Under the pieces are notes generated by a model that was not told where the DNA came from, did no database searches, and saw nothing but the letters and a program-made list of their open reading frames with translations. The translations under genes and the position numbers were made by a program. A stretch of DNA of 64,000 nt from JASHPR01 sp963842355 (GTDB lineage Bacteria > Actinomycetota > Actinomycetes > Streptosporangiales > Streptosporangiaceae), in the NCBI GenBank assembly GCA_963842355.1, contig CAWJGC010000004.1, positions 868,001 to 932,000 on the forward strand, given 5' to 3'. This document shows positions 54,309 to 63,559 of this stretch, piece by piece; within the stretch, counting starts at the first letter, position 1; each line of letters starts with the position of its first letter.

Positions 54309-55703
54309 ATGAGCGTGACCTTGTGGCTCGCCCTGCTCGTGCAGTTCGTCACGGTGGCGCTGCTGCGCCTCGGGCTCGGGAAGGCGTGGCTGCGGCGCCC
54401 GGCGACGGCGCTGGTGCTGGCGTCGGTGGTCTACGACGGCCTGGCCCAGGTGTTGCTGGCGTTCCCGTCGGTGGGTGCCTGGGACACATTCCGCGACGGG
54501 ATAGCGCAGGCGTACGAGGATGACGCGGCACTGCTGCTGTCCGTGGGGATGCTGGCCTTCGCGGCGGGGTTCCTGCTGACCGGCCGCGGTCCGCAGCAGC
54601 CGCCTTCCGCCGAGGATGTGGCATTGTCTGCGAGGATCCTGGACTGGCGGCTGCTGGCGTTCGCGTGCGTTCCGCTGGCGGTGCTCACGTACGAGGGCCG
54701 CGGCTTCAACGGTGACGCGGGGAATGTGCACGGGACGCTCCCGTCCCCCAGCGTGGCGGACACGTTCTTCGTCATCGTGGTGACGCTCGCCGCCGTGTCG
54801 TTCCTGCTGCGCCACGGCCCGCGTTGGCTCGTGGCCGTCCTCGCCGCCCAGTCCCTGGTACTGGCCGCGGCCGGCGAGCGGACTCCGGTTATCGCGGCAG
54901 CCGCGGCGCTGGTCATTACCTGCGCCCGCGCGGGCATGCGGCCGACACGGCGGCAGGTCACGGTCACGCTGGTGGTGACCATACTGGTGGTGGCCGTGAT
55001 CGGCGTCGCGAAGGCCGGGCACGGGCGCAGAGTGTTCGAGCAGGACACCGGGCTCCAGACGCGCATGTCCGCGCTCCGCGACGCGGTGACGTCACCCCCG
55101 CCGCCGGGCGGCGACACGCCGGGCATTGTCGCGCAGGCCGCGACGCGGCTGGACGGCACGTCCTTCACCGCCGGCATCCTGCAGGCCGGCGCGCTCGGCT
55201 ACCCGGATGCTGATCCGTCCGCCGTCCCGGAATCACTGCTGGGCGCCGTCCCGAAGGTGCTGTGGCCGTCGAAGCCGGACGCCGGGAACGCGCTGGATCC
55301 CTATCAGGCGGAGATCGCCGGGTTCGGGCTCGCCCCGGTGAACTACCTGGCGGGAGTGGCGGGCCTGTACGCCGGGTACATGACCGCGCCGTGGCTGATG
55401 GTCTTCCTGGCGTTCCTGGGGGTGGCGTGGGGAGTGGCGGAGCGCTGGATGCTTGCCCGTGTGACGCCTGCCCGGCTGGTCATGCTCGCGGGGTCCGCGC
55501 TGGCGGCGCTGAGTTACGAGGGCGGCCTTCCCACATTGCTGGTCTCGCTGCGCGCGGCTGCTGTCATCGCGGCTGCGGCGTGGCTGGCCGGGGTGCTCGC
55601 GAGGCCGTCCGGCAACGCGGCCGGCAGTGAGCGCCCGGCCTGCTCGAAGTGGGTGATGATCAGGGCGAACCCGGGTCCCCGGTACCGCCTGCACCGGATG
55701 TGA
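54309..55703 (+). CDS. Polysaccharide-polymerase-like membrane protein
   Basis: This intact 464-residue protein has about ten membrane helices (LWLALLVQFVTVALLRLGLG, SVGMLAFAAGFLLTG, VTLVVTILVVAVIGVAKAGH, YLAGVAGLYAGYMTAPWLMV) and a large loop with RMSALRDAVTSPPPPGGDTP and LLGAVPKVLWPSKPDAGN. The loop and helix pattern is typical of actinobacterial O-antigen-polymerase-like proteins in glycan loci. It comes directly after the phage remnant and ends just before the IS element. Confidence 0.65.
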   Translation: MSVTLWLALLVQFVTVALLRLGLGKAWLRRPATALVLASVVYDGLAQVLLAFPSVGAWDTFRDGIAQAYEDDAALLLSVGMLAFAAGFLLTGRGPQQPPSAEDVALSARILDWRLLAFACVPLAVLTYEGRGFNGDAGNVHGTLPSPSVADTFFVIVVTLAAVSFLLRHGPRWLVAVLAAQSLVLAAAGERTPVIAAAAALVITCARAGMRPTRRQVTVTLVVTILVVAVIGVAKAGHGRRVFEQDTGLQTRMSALRDAVTSPPPPGGDTPGIVAQAATRLDGTSFTAGILQAGALGYPDADPSAVPESLLGAVPKVLWPSKPDAGNALDPYQAEIAGFGLAPVNYLAGVAGLYAGYMTAPWLMVFLAFLGVAWGVAERWMLARVTPARLVMLAGSALAALSYEGGLPTLLVSLRAAAVIAAAAWLAGVLARPSGNAAGSERPACSKWVMIRANPGPRYRLHRM

Positions 55704-55774
55704 CCGCGGCGCCGGAACCGAGATAATACGCCCCGCCGCCCCGACGCCGTACCAGTCGGTCGCGCCCGACTGGG

Positions 55775-58198
55775 CCCAGGACTCCTGACATAGAGCCATG
55801 GGTCTGGTGATCCTGGCGGGCTGATCTGCATTTACGGCGTGTCGTTCGTTCCCGCCCTTCGCGCCCGATTTGTGAGAAAATTCCTGCAAGGTAATCAGCC
55901 TGGCGGGATGGTGGATGATGGCTCGTATGCTCAGCCAGCTTCCTCTCCCGCTGCTGCCGGCCGGGGCGGCCGAGATCGCCCCGGGCGCGGGCCTGCTGGC
56001 CGGCGAGGACGGCGGGCTGGTCGCGGTGCACGGGCTGGCCGCCTTCGCCTGGGATGCCGGGGACGAGGCGGGCCGCCGGCTGGCCGCGGTGCAGCTGGTG
56101 CGGCTACGGGCCGCGCCGCAGGGCCAGGTGGCGGAGGCGTTCGAGGTGGACCCGGCCACCATCTGGCGGTGGGACCAGGCGCTGGCCTGCGGCGGGGTGG
56201 CCGGGCTGGTCCCCGTCCGCCGCGGGCCGAAGGGCGCGTCGAAGCTGACGCCCGCGCTGGCGGCGCGGATCGCCGGGCTGGACGCCGCCGGGCAGACGCT
56301 GCGGCAGATCGCCGCGGCGACCGGGGTCTCGACGTTCACCGTCCGGGCCGCGCTGGGCCGGGTCCGGCCGGGCGGCCAGGCCCCGGCCGCCGGCGGTGAG
56401 GCCGGCCAGGGCAGCGGGCCTGATCAGCGGGACGGCGAGGCGGCGGCCGCGGATGAGCCGCTGCCGGTGCTGCCCGATCCGGTGCCCCGGGACGGGGAGC
56501 GGGCGCTGGCCCGGTGGGGGCTGCCCGGCGAGGGCGCCGAGGCGGTGTTCGCCCCCGGTGCCCGGTATCGGCTGGCCGGGCTGCTGCTGGCCCTGCCCGC
56601 GCTGGAGGGCACCGGTCTGCTGGAGGCGGCCCGGCAGGTCTACGGCCGGCTCAAGGACGGGTTCTACGGGCTGGCCGCTACGCTGCTGACCTTGGTGTTC
56701 CTGGCCCTGGCCGGCGAGCCCCGGGCCGGGGGCGCCACGAGGGTCCCGCCCGCGGCGCTGGGCCGGGTGCTGGGCCTGGACCGGGCGCCGGAAGTCAAGA
56801 CGATCCGCCGCAAGCTCGGCGAGCTCGCCGCGGCCGGCCAGGCAGCGGACCTGATCATGGCGCTGGCCCGCCGGCACGCCGCGGCCCGTCCCCAGGCGCT
56901 GGGCTTCCTCTGCGCGGACGGGCACGCACGCGCCTGCTACGGCACCCCGACCGTGCAGAAGATGCACATCGCGTGGCTGAAGTTCCCCGCCCCGGCCACC
57001 GAGGAGACCTGGGTCACCAGCCAGCACGGCGATCCGGTGTTCATGGTCGTGGCCGAGCCGTCCGAGTCGCTGGCCGGGGAACTGCGCCGGCTGCTGCCCG
57101 GCCTGCGGGCGATCGTCGGCGAGGGCCGCCGGGTGACGGTGTGCTTTGACCGGGGCGGCTGGTCCCCGGCCCTGTTCGCTGACATCACGCAGGCCGGGTT
57201 TGACCTGCTCATCTGGCGCAAGGGCCCGGCCCCCGACCTGCCCGCCGACGAGTTCACCACCATCACCTGCGCCGATGACCGCGGCCGGGAGCACCGCGAC
57301 GACCTAGCCGACACCACGGTCGCGCTGGGCATCCACGACGGGCCGCGCAAGGGGCAGACGGTCAGCCTGCGGCAGGTCACCCGCCGGGTCCCCGCCCGGC
57401 ACGGCGGCACACGGCAGATCCACGCGCTGACCTCCCGCACCGACCTGGCCGCCGGGGAAGTCTGCTGGCGGCTGACCTCACGATGGCGGGAAGAGAACTA
57501 CTTCCGCTACGCCCGCACCCACTTCGCCCTGGACGCCCCGGACTCCCATGCCGCCGCCCCGGACGACCCGGGCCGGCTGGTCCCCAACCCGGCCAAGAAA
57601 AACGCCGCCGCCCAGGTCCGCCACGCCGAGGTCCTCGCCGCCGCGGCCCAGGCCCAGCGCGACGCCAGCCGGGCGGCACTGCGCAACCCCGCACCCGGCC
57701 AGCCGGTCACCATCACCAACCAGATGATCAACGCCCGGCACGCCCCGGTCGAGGCCGCCTGGACCGAAATCCAAGCCGCCGCCGACGCCGCGGCCGCCGT
57801 CCCCGCCCGCATCCGCCCCGGCGAGATCGCCCCAGACATGGCCCGGCTAGAAGCCGAGGTGAAGCAGATCACCCACGCGATCCGGATGGCCGCCTGCAAC
57901 GCGGAAACTGCCCTCGCCCACGCGCTGGACGGGCACTACGCAGGCGCCGGCGACGAGGCCTGCGCCCTCATCCGCGAAGCCCTCGTCACCTCCGGTGACA
58001 TCATCCCCGGCCACGGCGAACTGCTCATCCGGCTCGACCCGCTCACCGCCCCTCGCCAGACCCAGGCACTCGCCGCCCTCTGCGACCAGCTCAACCAAGC
58101 CGCAAGCCACTACCCCGGCACCAATCTCGTCTTGCGCTACCAGGTCAAACCCCACCCTGGCATTGCATGAACTAACTCTCTATGTCAGGAGTCCTGGG
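55775..58198 (+). mobile_element. Insertion sequence with 21-bp terminal inverted repeats
   Basis: Bases 55775-55795 (starting CCCAGGACTCCTGACATAG) are the exact inverse of 58178-58198. The 2.4-kb element contains one long transposase gene. A clear target duplication was not found; a 3-bp GGC is possible. The IS family was not identified. Confidence 0.85.
55915..58170 (+). CDS. Large (751-residue) DDE-type transposase
   Basis: The N-terminus has a helix-turn-helix (AEAFEVDPATIWRWDQALAC) and a second one (LRQIAAATGVSTFTVRAALG). The core shows GFLCADGHARACYGTP, VTVCFDRGGWSPALFADITQ and WRLTSRWREENYFRYARTHF, candidate Asp, Asp and Glu positions. An Ala-rich coiled C-terminus follows. The reading frame is intact and fills the element between 21-bp inverted repeats. 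Confidence 0.82.
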   Translation: MMARMLSQLPLPLLPAGAAEIAPGAGLLAGEDGGLVAVHGLAAFAWDAGDEAGRRLAAVQLVRLRAAPQGQVAEAFEVDPATIWRWDQALACGGVAGLVPVRRGPKGASKLTPALAARIAGLDAAGQTLRQIAAATGVSTFTVRAALGRVRPGGQAPAAGGEAGQGSGPDQRDGEAAAADEPLPVLPDPVPRDGERALARWGLPGEGAEAVFAPGARYRLAGLLLALPALEGTGLLEAARQVYGRLKDGFYGLAATLLTLVFLALAGEPRAGGATRVPPAALGRVLGLDRAPEVKTIRRKLGELAAAGQAADLIMALARRHAAARPQALGFLCADGHARACYGTPTVQKMHIAWLKFPAPATEETWVTSQHGDPVFMVVAEPSESLAGELRRLLPGLRAIVGEGRRVTVCFDRGGWSPALFADITQAGFDLLIWRKGPAPDLPADEFTTITCADDRGREHRDDLADTTVALGIHDGPRKGQTVSLRQVTRRVPARHGGTRQIHALTSRTDLAAGEVCWRLTSRWREENYFRYARTHFALDAPDSHAAAPDDPGRLVPNPAKKNAAAQVRHAEVLAAAAQAQRDASRAALRNPAPGQPVTITNQMINARHAPVEAAWTEIQAAADAAAAVPARIRPGEIAPDMARLEAEVKQITHAIRMAACNAETALAHALDGHYAGAGDEACALIREALVTSGDIIPGHGELLIRLDPLTAPRQTQALAALCDQLNQAASHYPGTNLVLRYQVKPHPGIA

Positions 58199-58199
58199 G

Positions 58200-58790
58200 C
58201 CGTGCCCCCTGCGGTGTTACACCACCGCCGCCGCAGGAAGGGATGCCCCGCGCCGTGGGCTGCGTGCCGGCGCCGGGGATGACATGCCGGGTTACGCCCC
58301 CGGTGCCCGTGTTGCCGGAGTTGCCCGGGATGCTGACGTGCCGCCACTGTACTGGGACGAGGCCGCCGCCCCGCCGCCTCCGGCGCCCCGGATGCGGCGG
58401 ACGCCTGGCTGGTGCCGGTCCCGGCTGCCACACGGCCTCCCGTGGCGCCGCTGGACCCGGCAGCCGTGCCCTGCCCGCTGGTGCTCGCGGACCCTCCCGC
58501 GCCGCCAGTCGAAGCGCCCGCCTGGCCGGTCGACCCGGTGGCGTAACCGCCCGCGTACGCATAGGCCCCGAACGTGGTGGCACCCCCGGCTGAGCCGGCG
58601 TTCCCGCTGGCGGCCGTTGTCCCGGTCACAGCCGCCCCGCCCGCACCGCCGGCGCCGATGGTGCCGGTCACCGACGAGGGCAGGTCGGCGGCGGCGAACG
58701 TCCGGGCCAGCAGCGCCCCTCCCGCGCCGCCGCCGCTTGCTCGGCGAAGGTGTGCGCGCTGGCAGTTCTCCACCTGGCCGGTGATCCCGG
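58200..58790 (-). pseudogene. Phage tail-fibre-like Gly-rich protein remnant
   Basis: The minus strand reads LLARTFAAADLPSSVTGTIG, AGGAGGAAVTGTTAASGNAG and STGGAGGSASTSGQGTAAGS, the collagen-like Gly/Ala/Ser pattern of actinophage tail-fibre or Gly-rich domain proteins. Frames change several times and both ends are missing. With the minor capsid gene it shows that phage DNA entered this locus. Confidence 0.5.
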
Positions 58791-59046
58791 CATGCTGGCG
58801 GGCCACCCCCACGGTGGCGTCGCCTTTCTTCAGCTCCGCGCCGGTAAATACGGGGCATACTGCCCAGCCAAAATTTTGAGTTTTTCGGCTCGTCATCAGG
58901 CCCGCGTGTTATAGCGTTATGCGGCGGCGAGCCCTTCGAGTGCCATGAGGCTCGCATTTTACCGTCATGAGCGGCCGATATTAAGAGCAGCGCTGCTCTG
59001 TTAGTAACTGCTGCATACCGAGGCGAATCAGGACGGAGAGTGTTCA

Positions 59047-59259
59047 ATGAGGATCTTAAATGCGGGCGTGGACGGCTCCCGCGGATGGTTCCTGGCACAA
59101 CACCTCGCTGAGCGCGAAGTTGCAGGGGCGGATGCGCTGTTACGCAGGTCATGGGTGGACGCGCGCGTTCTGTCCTTGCCCTTGTACGCGGCTATGTCTG
59201 ACGCGAACATCGATAGGGTGACTGGATCGGTCATCGACCTGCTCCGCCGCTATGCGTAG
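59047..59259 (+). pseudogene. DegT/DnrJ-type aminotransferase 3' remnant
   Basis: The end of the 70-residue frame, ARVLSLPLYAAMSDANIDRV, is the C-terminal signature of sugar DegT/DnrJ aminotransferases. The preceding residues do not belong to that family. Only the last few dozen codons remain, overlapping the next start by 8 bases. Confidence 0.55.
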
Positions 59260-60043
59260 CGAGCACGGCATGCGCCGGCGCTCTAGCTTGACTAGGATCG
59301 GGCCGATTGACCAGGCAAAAGGTCAGTACGCGACTAGCCCTGCGTCAGAAGCCGAGCGCGTCAGAGATGTTTACCGTCTTTATGATGCGTCGGATCGTGT
59401 GCAACACAAGCGAGATCCGCGGCGGCCGGGCGTTCAGCGAATGCGGTCGGAACGCTGGCAGGTTGTCGGCGAGATCCTGGCCGCGCGGTTCTCAGAATCC
59501 GCCGCGATCCGGGTGCTGGATGTCGGGTGCGGCGAGGGTGACGATCTAGCACGGATCAAACGGCTGCTGCCCAGGGCCGAGCTCTTCGGCATTGACTTGG
59601 TCGCTGACCGGATTGCGCGGGCCCAACTGGCCGTTCCGGACGCACAGGTGGAGGTCCGTGGGGGAGAGGAGCTGCCATTTCCCGACCGGTCGGTCCAGGT
59701 GGTACTGCTCTCGACCGTGCTCAGCTCGATTCTCGACGCCGAGACCAGACGACTGGTTGCTGAGGAGGCGTACAGGGTTATCGGTGAAGATGGGCTGCTG
59801 CTCGTTTATGACATCAGGTTCCCGAGTCCGTGGAATCCGAATGTCATTCCCATCACTAGACGTGACCTGCGCGCTCTTCTTCCCGCAGCTCAGATCCGGA
59901 TCCAGTCGATCACGCTGCTGCCTCCGCTAGCGCGGGCCATCGGCGATGTCTGGCCCGGTCTCTACGGCCCGTTGGCTTGCTTGCGGCCTCTTCGCACCCA
60001 CTACCTCTCGGCAGTTACGAGGACGGGTGATCGGCGGAAATGA
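59252..60043 (+). CDS. Class I SAM-dependent methyltransferase
   Basis: The 263-residue enzyme shows IRVLDVGCGEGDDLARIKRL (motif I), LFGIDLVADRIARAQLAVPD, LPFPDRSVQVVLLSTVLSSI and LVAEEAYRVIGEDGLLLVYD. It overlaps the aminotransferase remnant and precedes the GT pseudogene on the same strand. The substrate is probably a sugar of the same glycan. Confidence 0.85.
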   Translation: MRSEHGMRRRSSLTRIGPIDQAKGQYATSPASEAERVRDVYRLYDASDRVQHKRDPRRPGVQRMRSERWQVVGEILAARFSESAAIRVLDVGCGEGDDLARIKRLLPRAELFGIDLVADRIARAQLAVPDAQVEVRGGEELPFPDRSVQVVLLSTVLSSILDAETRRLVAEEAYRVIGEDGLLLVYDIRFPSPWNPNVIPITRRDLRALLPAAQIRIQSITLLPPLARAIGDVWPGLYGPLACLRPLRTHYLSAVTRTGDRRK

Positions 60044-60059
60044 AGAGGCGGATTGCAAG

Positions 60060-60690
60060 GTGACTCAGCACGCTGCTGCTGACGCCATCCCGCGGACTCG
60101 CCGACGGCATCGAGCGCTATGTAGACACTCTAGAGTGGGCGTTTTCATCAGAGGGCGTGGACCCTGCCGCCAGCGCATCGACCTGCAACGCTCTGGCGGC
60201 AGGGTCCACGCACGGATGCTGGCGCAGGCTCGCGCGCAGCTCCGGGCTCATCCACGCCCAACTCGCCTCATCCTCGCGCACCGAGCGCTGCTGCTGCTGG
60301 CGTCGTTGCTCGCCCGTGAGCGCTCGGTTTGCGGCATTTCGGTAATATGCCACGGCAGTGATGTGTGGGGTGCGTGATATCGACCGCGCCAGAGTGTCGA
60401 GTACTTCCTGATGCGCAGGCCCGGCGTGCGCGTGGTCGCCGTGAGTAGCAATACGGGGTCGTCGGGCCCGCCCATGGCGGCTCACACGATGCGTACGTCG
60501 ACCAGACCACCGGCCTGACTCCGACGGACGAGACAGCCGGGTCCCTCGCCAAGACCCTCGACAAGAGGCTGGGTGATCCGGACTGGCTCGCGCAGATGGG
60601 CAAGCGGGCAGCAAGCGGGCCAGCGAGTGGGCGTGTGAGAGCTTCTCCCCGGCGCGCTACGCGTCGCGCGCGGTCAACTGGCTGCTGTGA
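60060..60690 (+). pseudogene. Decayed GT4 glycosyltransferase, paralogue of the 43.5-kb gene
   Basis: Pieces read SRGLADGIERYVDTLEWAFS, ARMLAQARAQLRAHPRPTRL with SVCGISVICHGSDVWG, and GPAHGGSHDAYVDQTTGLTP with TDETAGSLAKTLDKRLGDP. They align in order with the glycosyltransferase encoded at 43527-44630, with frame changes and the middle third deleted. Confidence 0.8.
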
Positions 60691-60694
60691 CACC

Positions 60695-61819
60695 TCACCT
60701 GGTCGCCATAGCAGCTTCTTCAAAGCCCGCGGCTGTGCGTTCGAGGCTGTACCGAGCGACATGACGCTGGGCCTGGCGCCGGATCTCCGGATTCTTTATC
60801 CGCTCGAGGCAACGGCTCAGCGCGGCGGCTAGACTCGGGACGTCACCGCATGGGTACACTTCGCCAAAGCCGCTGACCAGATCGGGGGCCGCACCGACTC
60901 GGTCCGAGACCACGGGTAGTGCTCCTGCCGCCATGGCTTCGTTGATGACGAGGCCCCAGGTCTCGGCCTGGCTCGGCTGCACGATGATGTCGGCGGCGTG
61001 GTAGTAGGAGGGAAGTTCCGACTGGTTGACGAATCCTGTAACGGCTCCCCGGGCTGGATCAAGTGAGGTTCGGATGCGCTTAGCCAGCGAACCATCTCCG
61101 ACAAAGATGGTCGTAACCTCGTATGGCAGGAGTTCGACCGCGACGGCAAGGTCGAGGGGACGCTTGCCAGGATAGAGCTTTCCGCAGTAAATGATCACTG
61201 GCCTGCTGTCGCTCAGCCCCCATCGGGCCAGTAGTTCCGAGCGCCCGACCGGCGGCGGGGATGCAAATCTCTCATCGTCTACCGAGTTTGGTGCGAAGAT
61301 GATTTTCTTAGCACCGAACTTGCGATAGAACTGGTCATTTAGCTGACCCATAGAAAGGCCGCCAGCGCTGCCAGACACTATCACTCGTGCGCCGATGTTG
61401 CGGACGTTGCGGCGGATTCCGGTCGCCCGGCCGGTCGGATGCGAGGACGCACGCAGAAGGTAGGGCAGTCCCCGCGAACGGCAGAGGGCCATGGCCGACA
61501 GCATCCACGGACTCGTGTAGCCATTAACGACGATCGCATCATGTGCGGGAAGCCATCGTGCGAGCTTTGTGATTCTCCTGGAGAAGCCGACGGGATTTTC
61601 GGCCGTAGTCAGGAAGCTGTGTTCATAGCCAGAGAGAAGGTCGATGTCCCAGGCGAGCGGTACACCGAACCCTCGGTCTATCATGGGGTGATAGCCTCTA
61701 TCGGAAAGGAATAGGACGTCGATTTCTATATTCCCACGCCTGGCCAGTCGCTGGTAAAGCGGCGTGTGGTACTGGATGGGCCCGTAGGCGAGAATGCCAA
61801 GCCTTGGACATCGCTGCAC
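60695..61819 (-). CDS. GT4 glycosyltransferase
   Basis: From the GTG at 61819 the 374-residue GT-B enzyme has RLGILAYGPIQYHTPLYQRL, then the donor half VIIYCGKLYPGKRPLDLAVA, TIFVGDGSLAKRIRTSL, YYHAADIIVQPSQAETWGLV and INEAMAAGALPVVSDRVG. It is the last gene of a four-gene minus-strand unit, 13 bases after the previous gene. Confidence 0.88.
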   Translation of the reverse strand: MQRCPRLGILAYGPIQYHTPLYQRLARRGNIEIDVLFLSDRGYHPMIDRGFGVPLAWDIDLLSGYEHSFLTTAENPVGFSRRITKLARWLPAHDAIVVNGYTSPWMLSAMALCRSRGLPYLLRASSHPTGRATGIRRNVRNIGARVIVSGSAGGLSMGQLNDQFYRKFGAKKIIFAPNSVDDERFASPPPVGRSELLARWGLSDSRPVIIYCGKLYPGKRPLDLAVAVELLPYEVTTIFVGDGSLAKRIRTSLDPARGAVTGFVNQSELPSYYHAADIIVQPSQAETWGLVINEAMAAGALPVVSDRVGAAPDLVSGFGEVYPCGDVPSLAAALSRCLERIKNPEIRRQAQRHVARYSLERTAAGFEEAAMATR

Positions 61820-61832
61820 TATGCCTGCTCCA

Positions 61833-62864
61833 CTATCTCGATTCTGGGACGATGGAACGATTGGTACTGCCCTGGTCGTACCGTGGCCTTCCCTCTACGG
61901 GCTGGGGACCCAGTATCCAGTCAAAATATGAATCGGGATCGAAGGGCTGCGGCTCAGGCGCTACGTCGGTGGCCAGGGCGAGTTCTGTGGCATGCCGCAA
62001 GGAGTCCGCGTCACCGAGGGTGAATCCGAACAGCGCTGATCCGGCAATTTCGCGGTTTTGGGAAGTATCGCGCGCAATGACGGGCCGCCCGAGGACCCGC
62101 GCCTCGGCCAACGGATACCCGAACGATTCGAGACCTGTCGGAAAATAGATAACGCGGCTACGTGCCCACAGCGGTTCCAGGTCAGGAAGGTCAAGCTGGC
62201 CCACGAGCTCGATACGGGGGTGGGCGGCCAGGGAGACGGGCATCTCGGTCGCGTCGGCCGTCACGCGCACCCGGATCGACGGATCGATGTGTTCATCGAT
62301 CGCCTCCACCAGTTCTGTGAGACGCTCGACCATCTGCCGGTACGGTCTAAAAAACACTGGACACAAGATGGAGGTATCACGCGGCAGGCTTGGGGCCGGT
62401 CCTGCCGAGACAGGATGCATGCGGACCACGACGCGGTTTCGTACGCACGGGAGAATCCAGGTGACGCGCTCCGCCATAGCCGAGCAGGGCACGATCAGCA
62501 CGTCTGATCGCCGTGCCGCCATCCGGACAATGGCCCCCTTGCGGCGGTTGCTGGCGGCGATGGCCGGGTCGAGACGCGATTCCTCGCCGTCCGTGAGGAA
62601 GTGGAGGGCATTGCCGAGTAATGTCCACCGCTCGCTGCCCGCGCCGACGAAGCTGACGTTGTTGAGAGCCACACGTCGGCCTCGCGCTGGTCTTACTAGC
62701 TCGCGCAGCACTAGCCATTTCGCACGGACATATCGCCTCGTCCCGATGACCCGCACATCCTCTCGCCCGGTGCGTGACAGGTGCCGATACAGCTCGTCTC
62801 GGTAGCGCGCGGCGCCCCCCATAGGGCCGCCGGCGACATCCACAATCACAGTCTCCTTTGTCAT
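61833..62864 (-). CDS. GT4 glycosyltransferase
   Basis: The 343-residue protein has VIVDVAGGPMGGAARYRDEL, the central SILCPVFFRPYRQMVERLTE, ELVGQLDLPDLEPLWARSRV, and IYFPTGLESFGYPLAEARVL with GRPVIARDTSQNREI (E-x7-E). The start overlaps the methyltransferase stop by ATGA. Probably transfers one sugar of the repeat unit. Confidence 0.85.
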   Translation of the reverse strand: MTKETVIVDVAGGPMGGAARYRDELYRHLSRTGREDVRVIGTRRYVRAKWLVLRELVRPARGRRVALNNVSFVGAGSERWTLLGNALHFLTDGEESRLDPAIAASNRRKGAIVRMAARRSDVLIVPCSAMAERVTWILPCVRNRVVVRMHPVSAGPAPSLPRDTSILCPVFFRPYRQMVERLTELVEAIDEHIDPSIRVRVTADATEMPVSLAAHPRIELVGQLDLPDLEPLWARSRVIYFPTGLESFGYPLAEARVLGRPVIARDTSQNREIAGSALFGFTLGDADSLRHATELALATDVAPEPQPFDPDSYFDWILGPQPVEGRPRYDQGSTNRSIVPESR

Positions 62865-63559
62865 GACTTGTCCGCAGTGTTATGGGATCGTCGGAATCGA
62901 AGAAGGCGAAGCGATGAGCGGCTCTCCATATCGGGTAAATGGTGAATCGGCAAGAGTCCTTCCCGTTCTGCGGCCGTGAACCACCACGGGATAGGGTGCC
63001 GTTGTTTAGAGACCTTAAGGTTTGTCATATAGACCTCCATGGATGGCCAGTGGTGGCCCGCAGCGCGGGCGATCGGCAAGCGTGCATCGAGCTTGGCTAG
63101 CTGGGCTAACCGGCGGATGGACTGCCTTGGGTCTGGGATAGCGCACAGCATCACGCCAGTTGAGCGCAGTACGCGGACGTACTCAAAGAGGCTTGACGCG
63201 ACTATGGCCTCGAAGCTCTTTGAGGGGAATGGAAGCTTCCGCCAATGCGGGTCGAGGCATACCCATTTGGCAGCGTCAGCACACCTTGTGGACGGTGCCG
63301 TTCGAAGCATGTTTTCAGAGATGTCGCAGGCTGTCACCCGGAATCCCGTGGCAGCCATTGGGCGAGCCATTTCGTAGTTTCCGCAGCCCAGATCTGGAAG
63401 GTGGCTTCGGCGGGCCGTGTAGAAGTCAAGCACCGTCGCTAAGAGCGCTAGCCGGCCAGTCAAGCGTCCCTCCGGCACGTAACCTTTTGGCCAGGTGACC
63501 GCCGGGGTCTCGAACAATCGCCGTACCTGGTTCGGATGATCGGTCAGCTCATCAGCCAT
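62861..63559 (-). CDS. Class I SAM-dependent methyltransferase
   Basis: From ATG 63559 (MADELTDHPNQVRRLFETPA), motif I is LPDLGCGNYEMARPMAATGF and motif II VTACDISENMLRTA. KSFEAIVASSLFEYVRVLRS follows, a Methyltransf_11 arrangement. The start overlaps the oxidoreductase gene by 8 bases and the stop overlaps the GT4 start, so this is a compact operon. A longer frame to 63649 is less likely. Confidence 0.85.
   Translation of the reverse strand: MADELTDHPNQVRRLFETPAVTWPKGYVPEGRLTGRLALLATVLDFYTARRSHLPDLGCGNYEMARPMAATGFRVTACDISENMLRTAPSTRCADAAKWVCLDPHWRKLPFPSKSFEAIVASSLFEYVRVLRSTGVMLCAIPDPRQSIRRLAQLAKLDARLPIARAAGHHWPSMEVYMTNLKVSKQRHPIPWWFTAAEREGLLPIHHLPDMESRSSLRLLRFRRSHNTADKS

Noticed and set aside
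55839..57294. Long Gly/Arg-rich frames on both strands over the 2.4-kb IS
   Set aside because: All overlap the 751-residue transposase, which has helix-turn-helix motifs and a complete reading frame between the inverted repeats.
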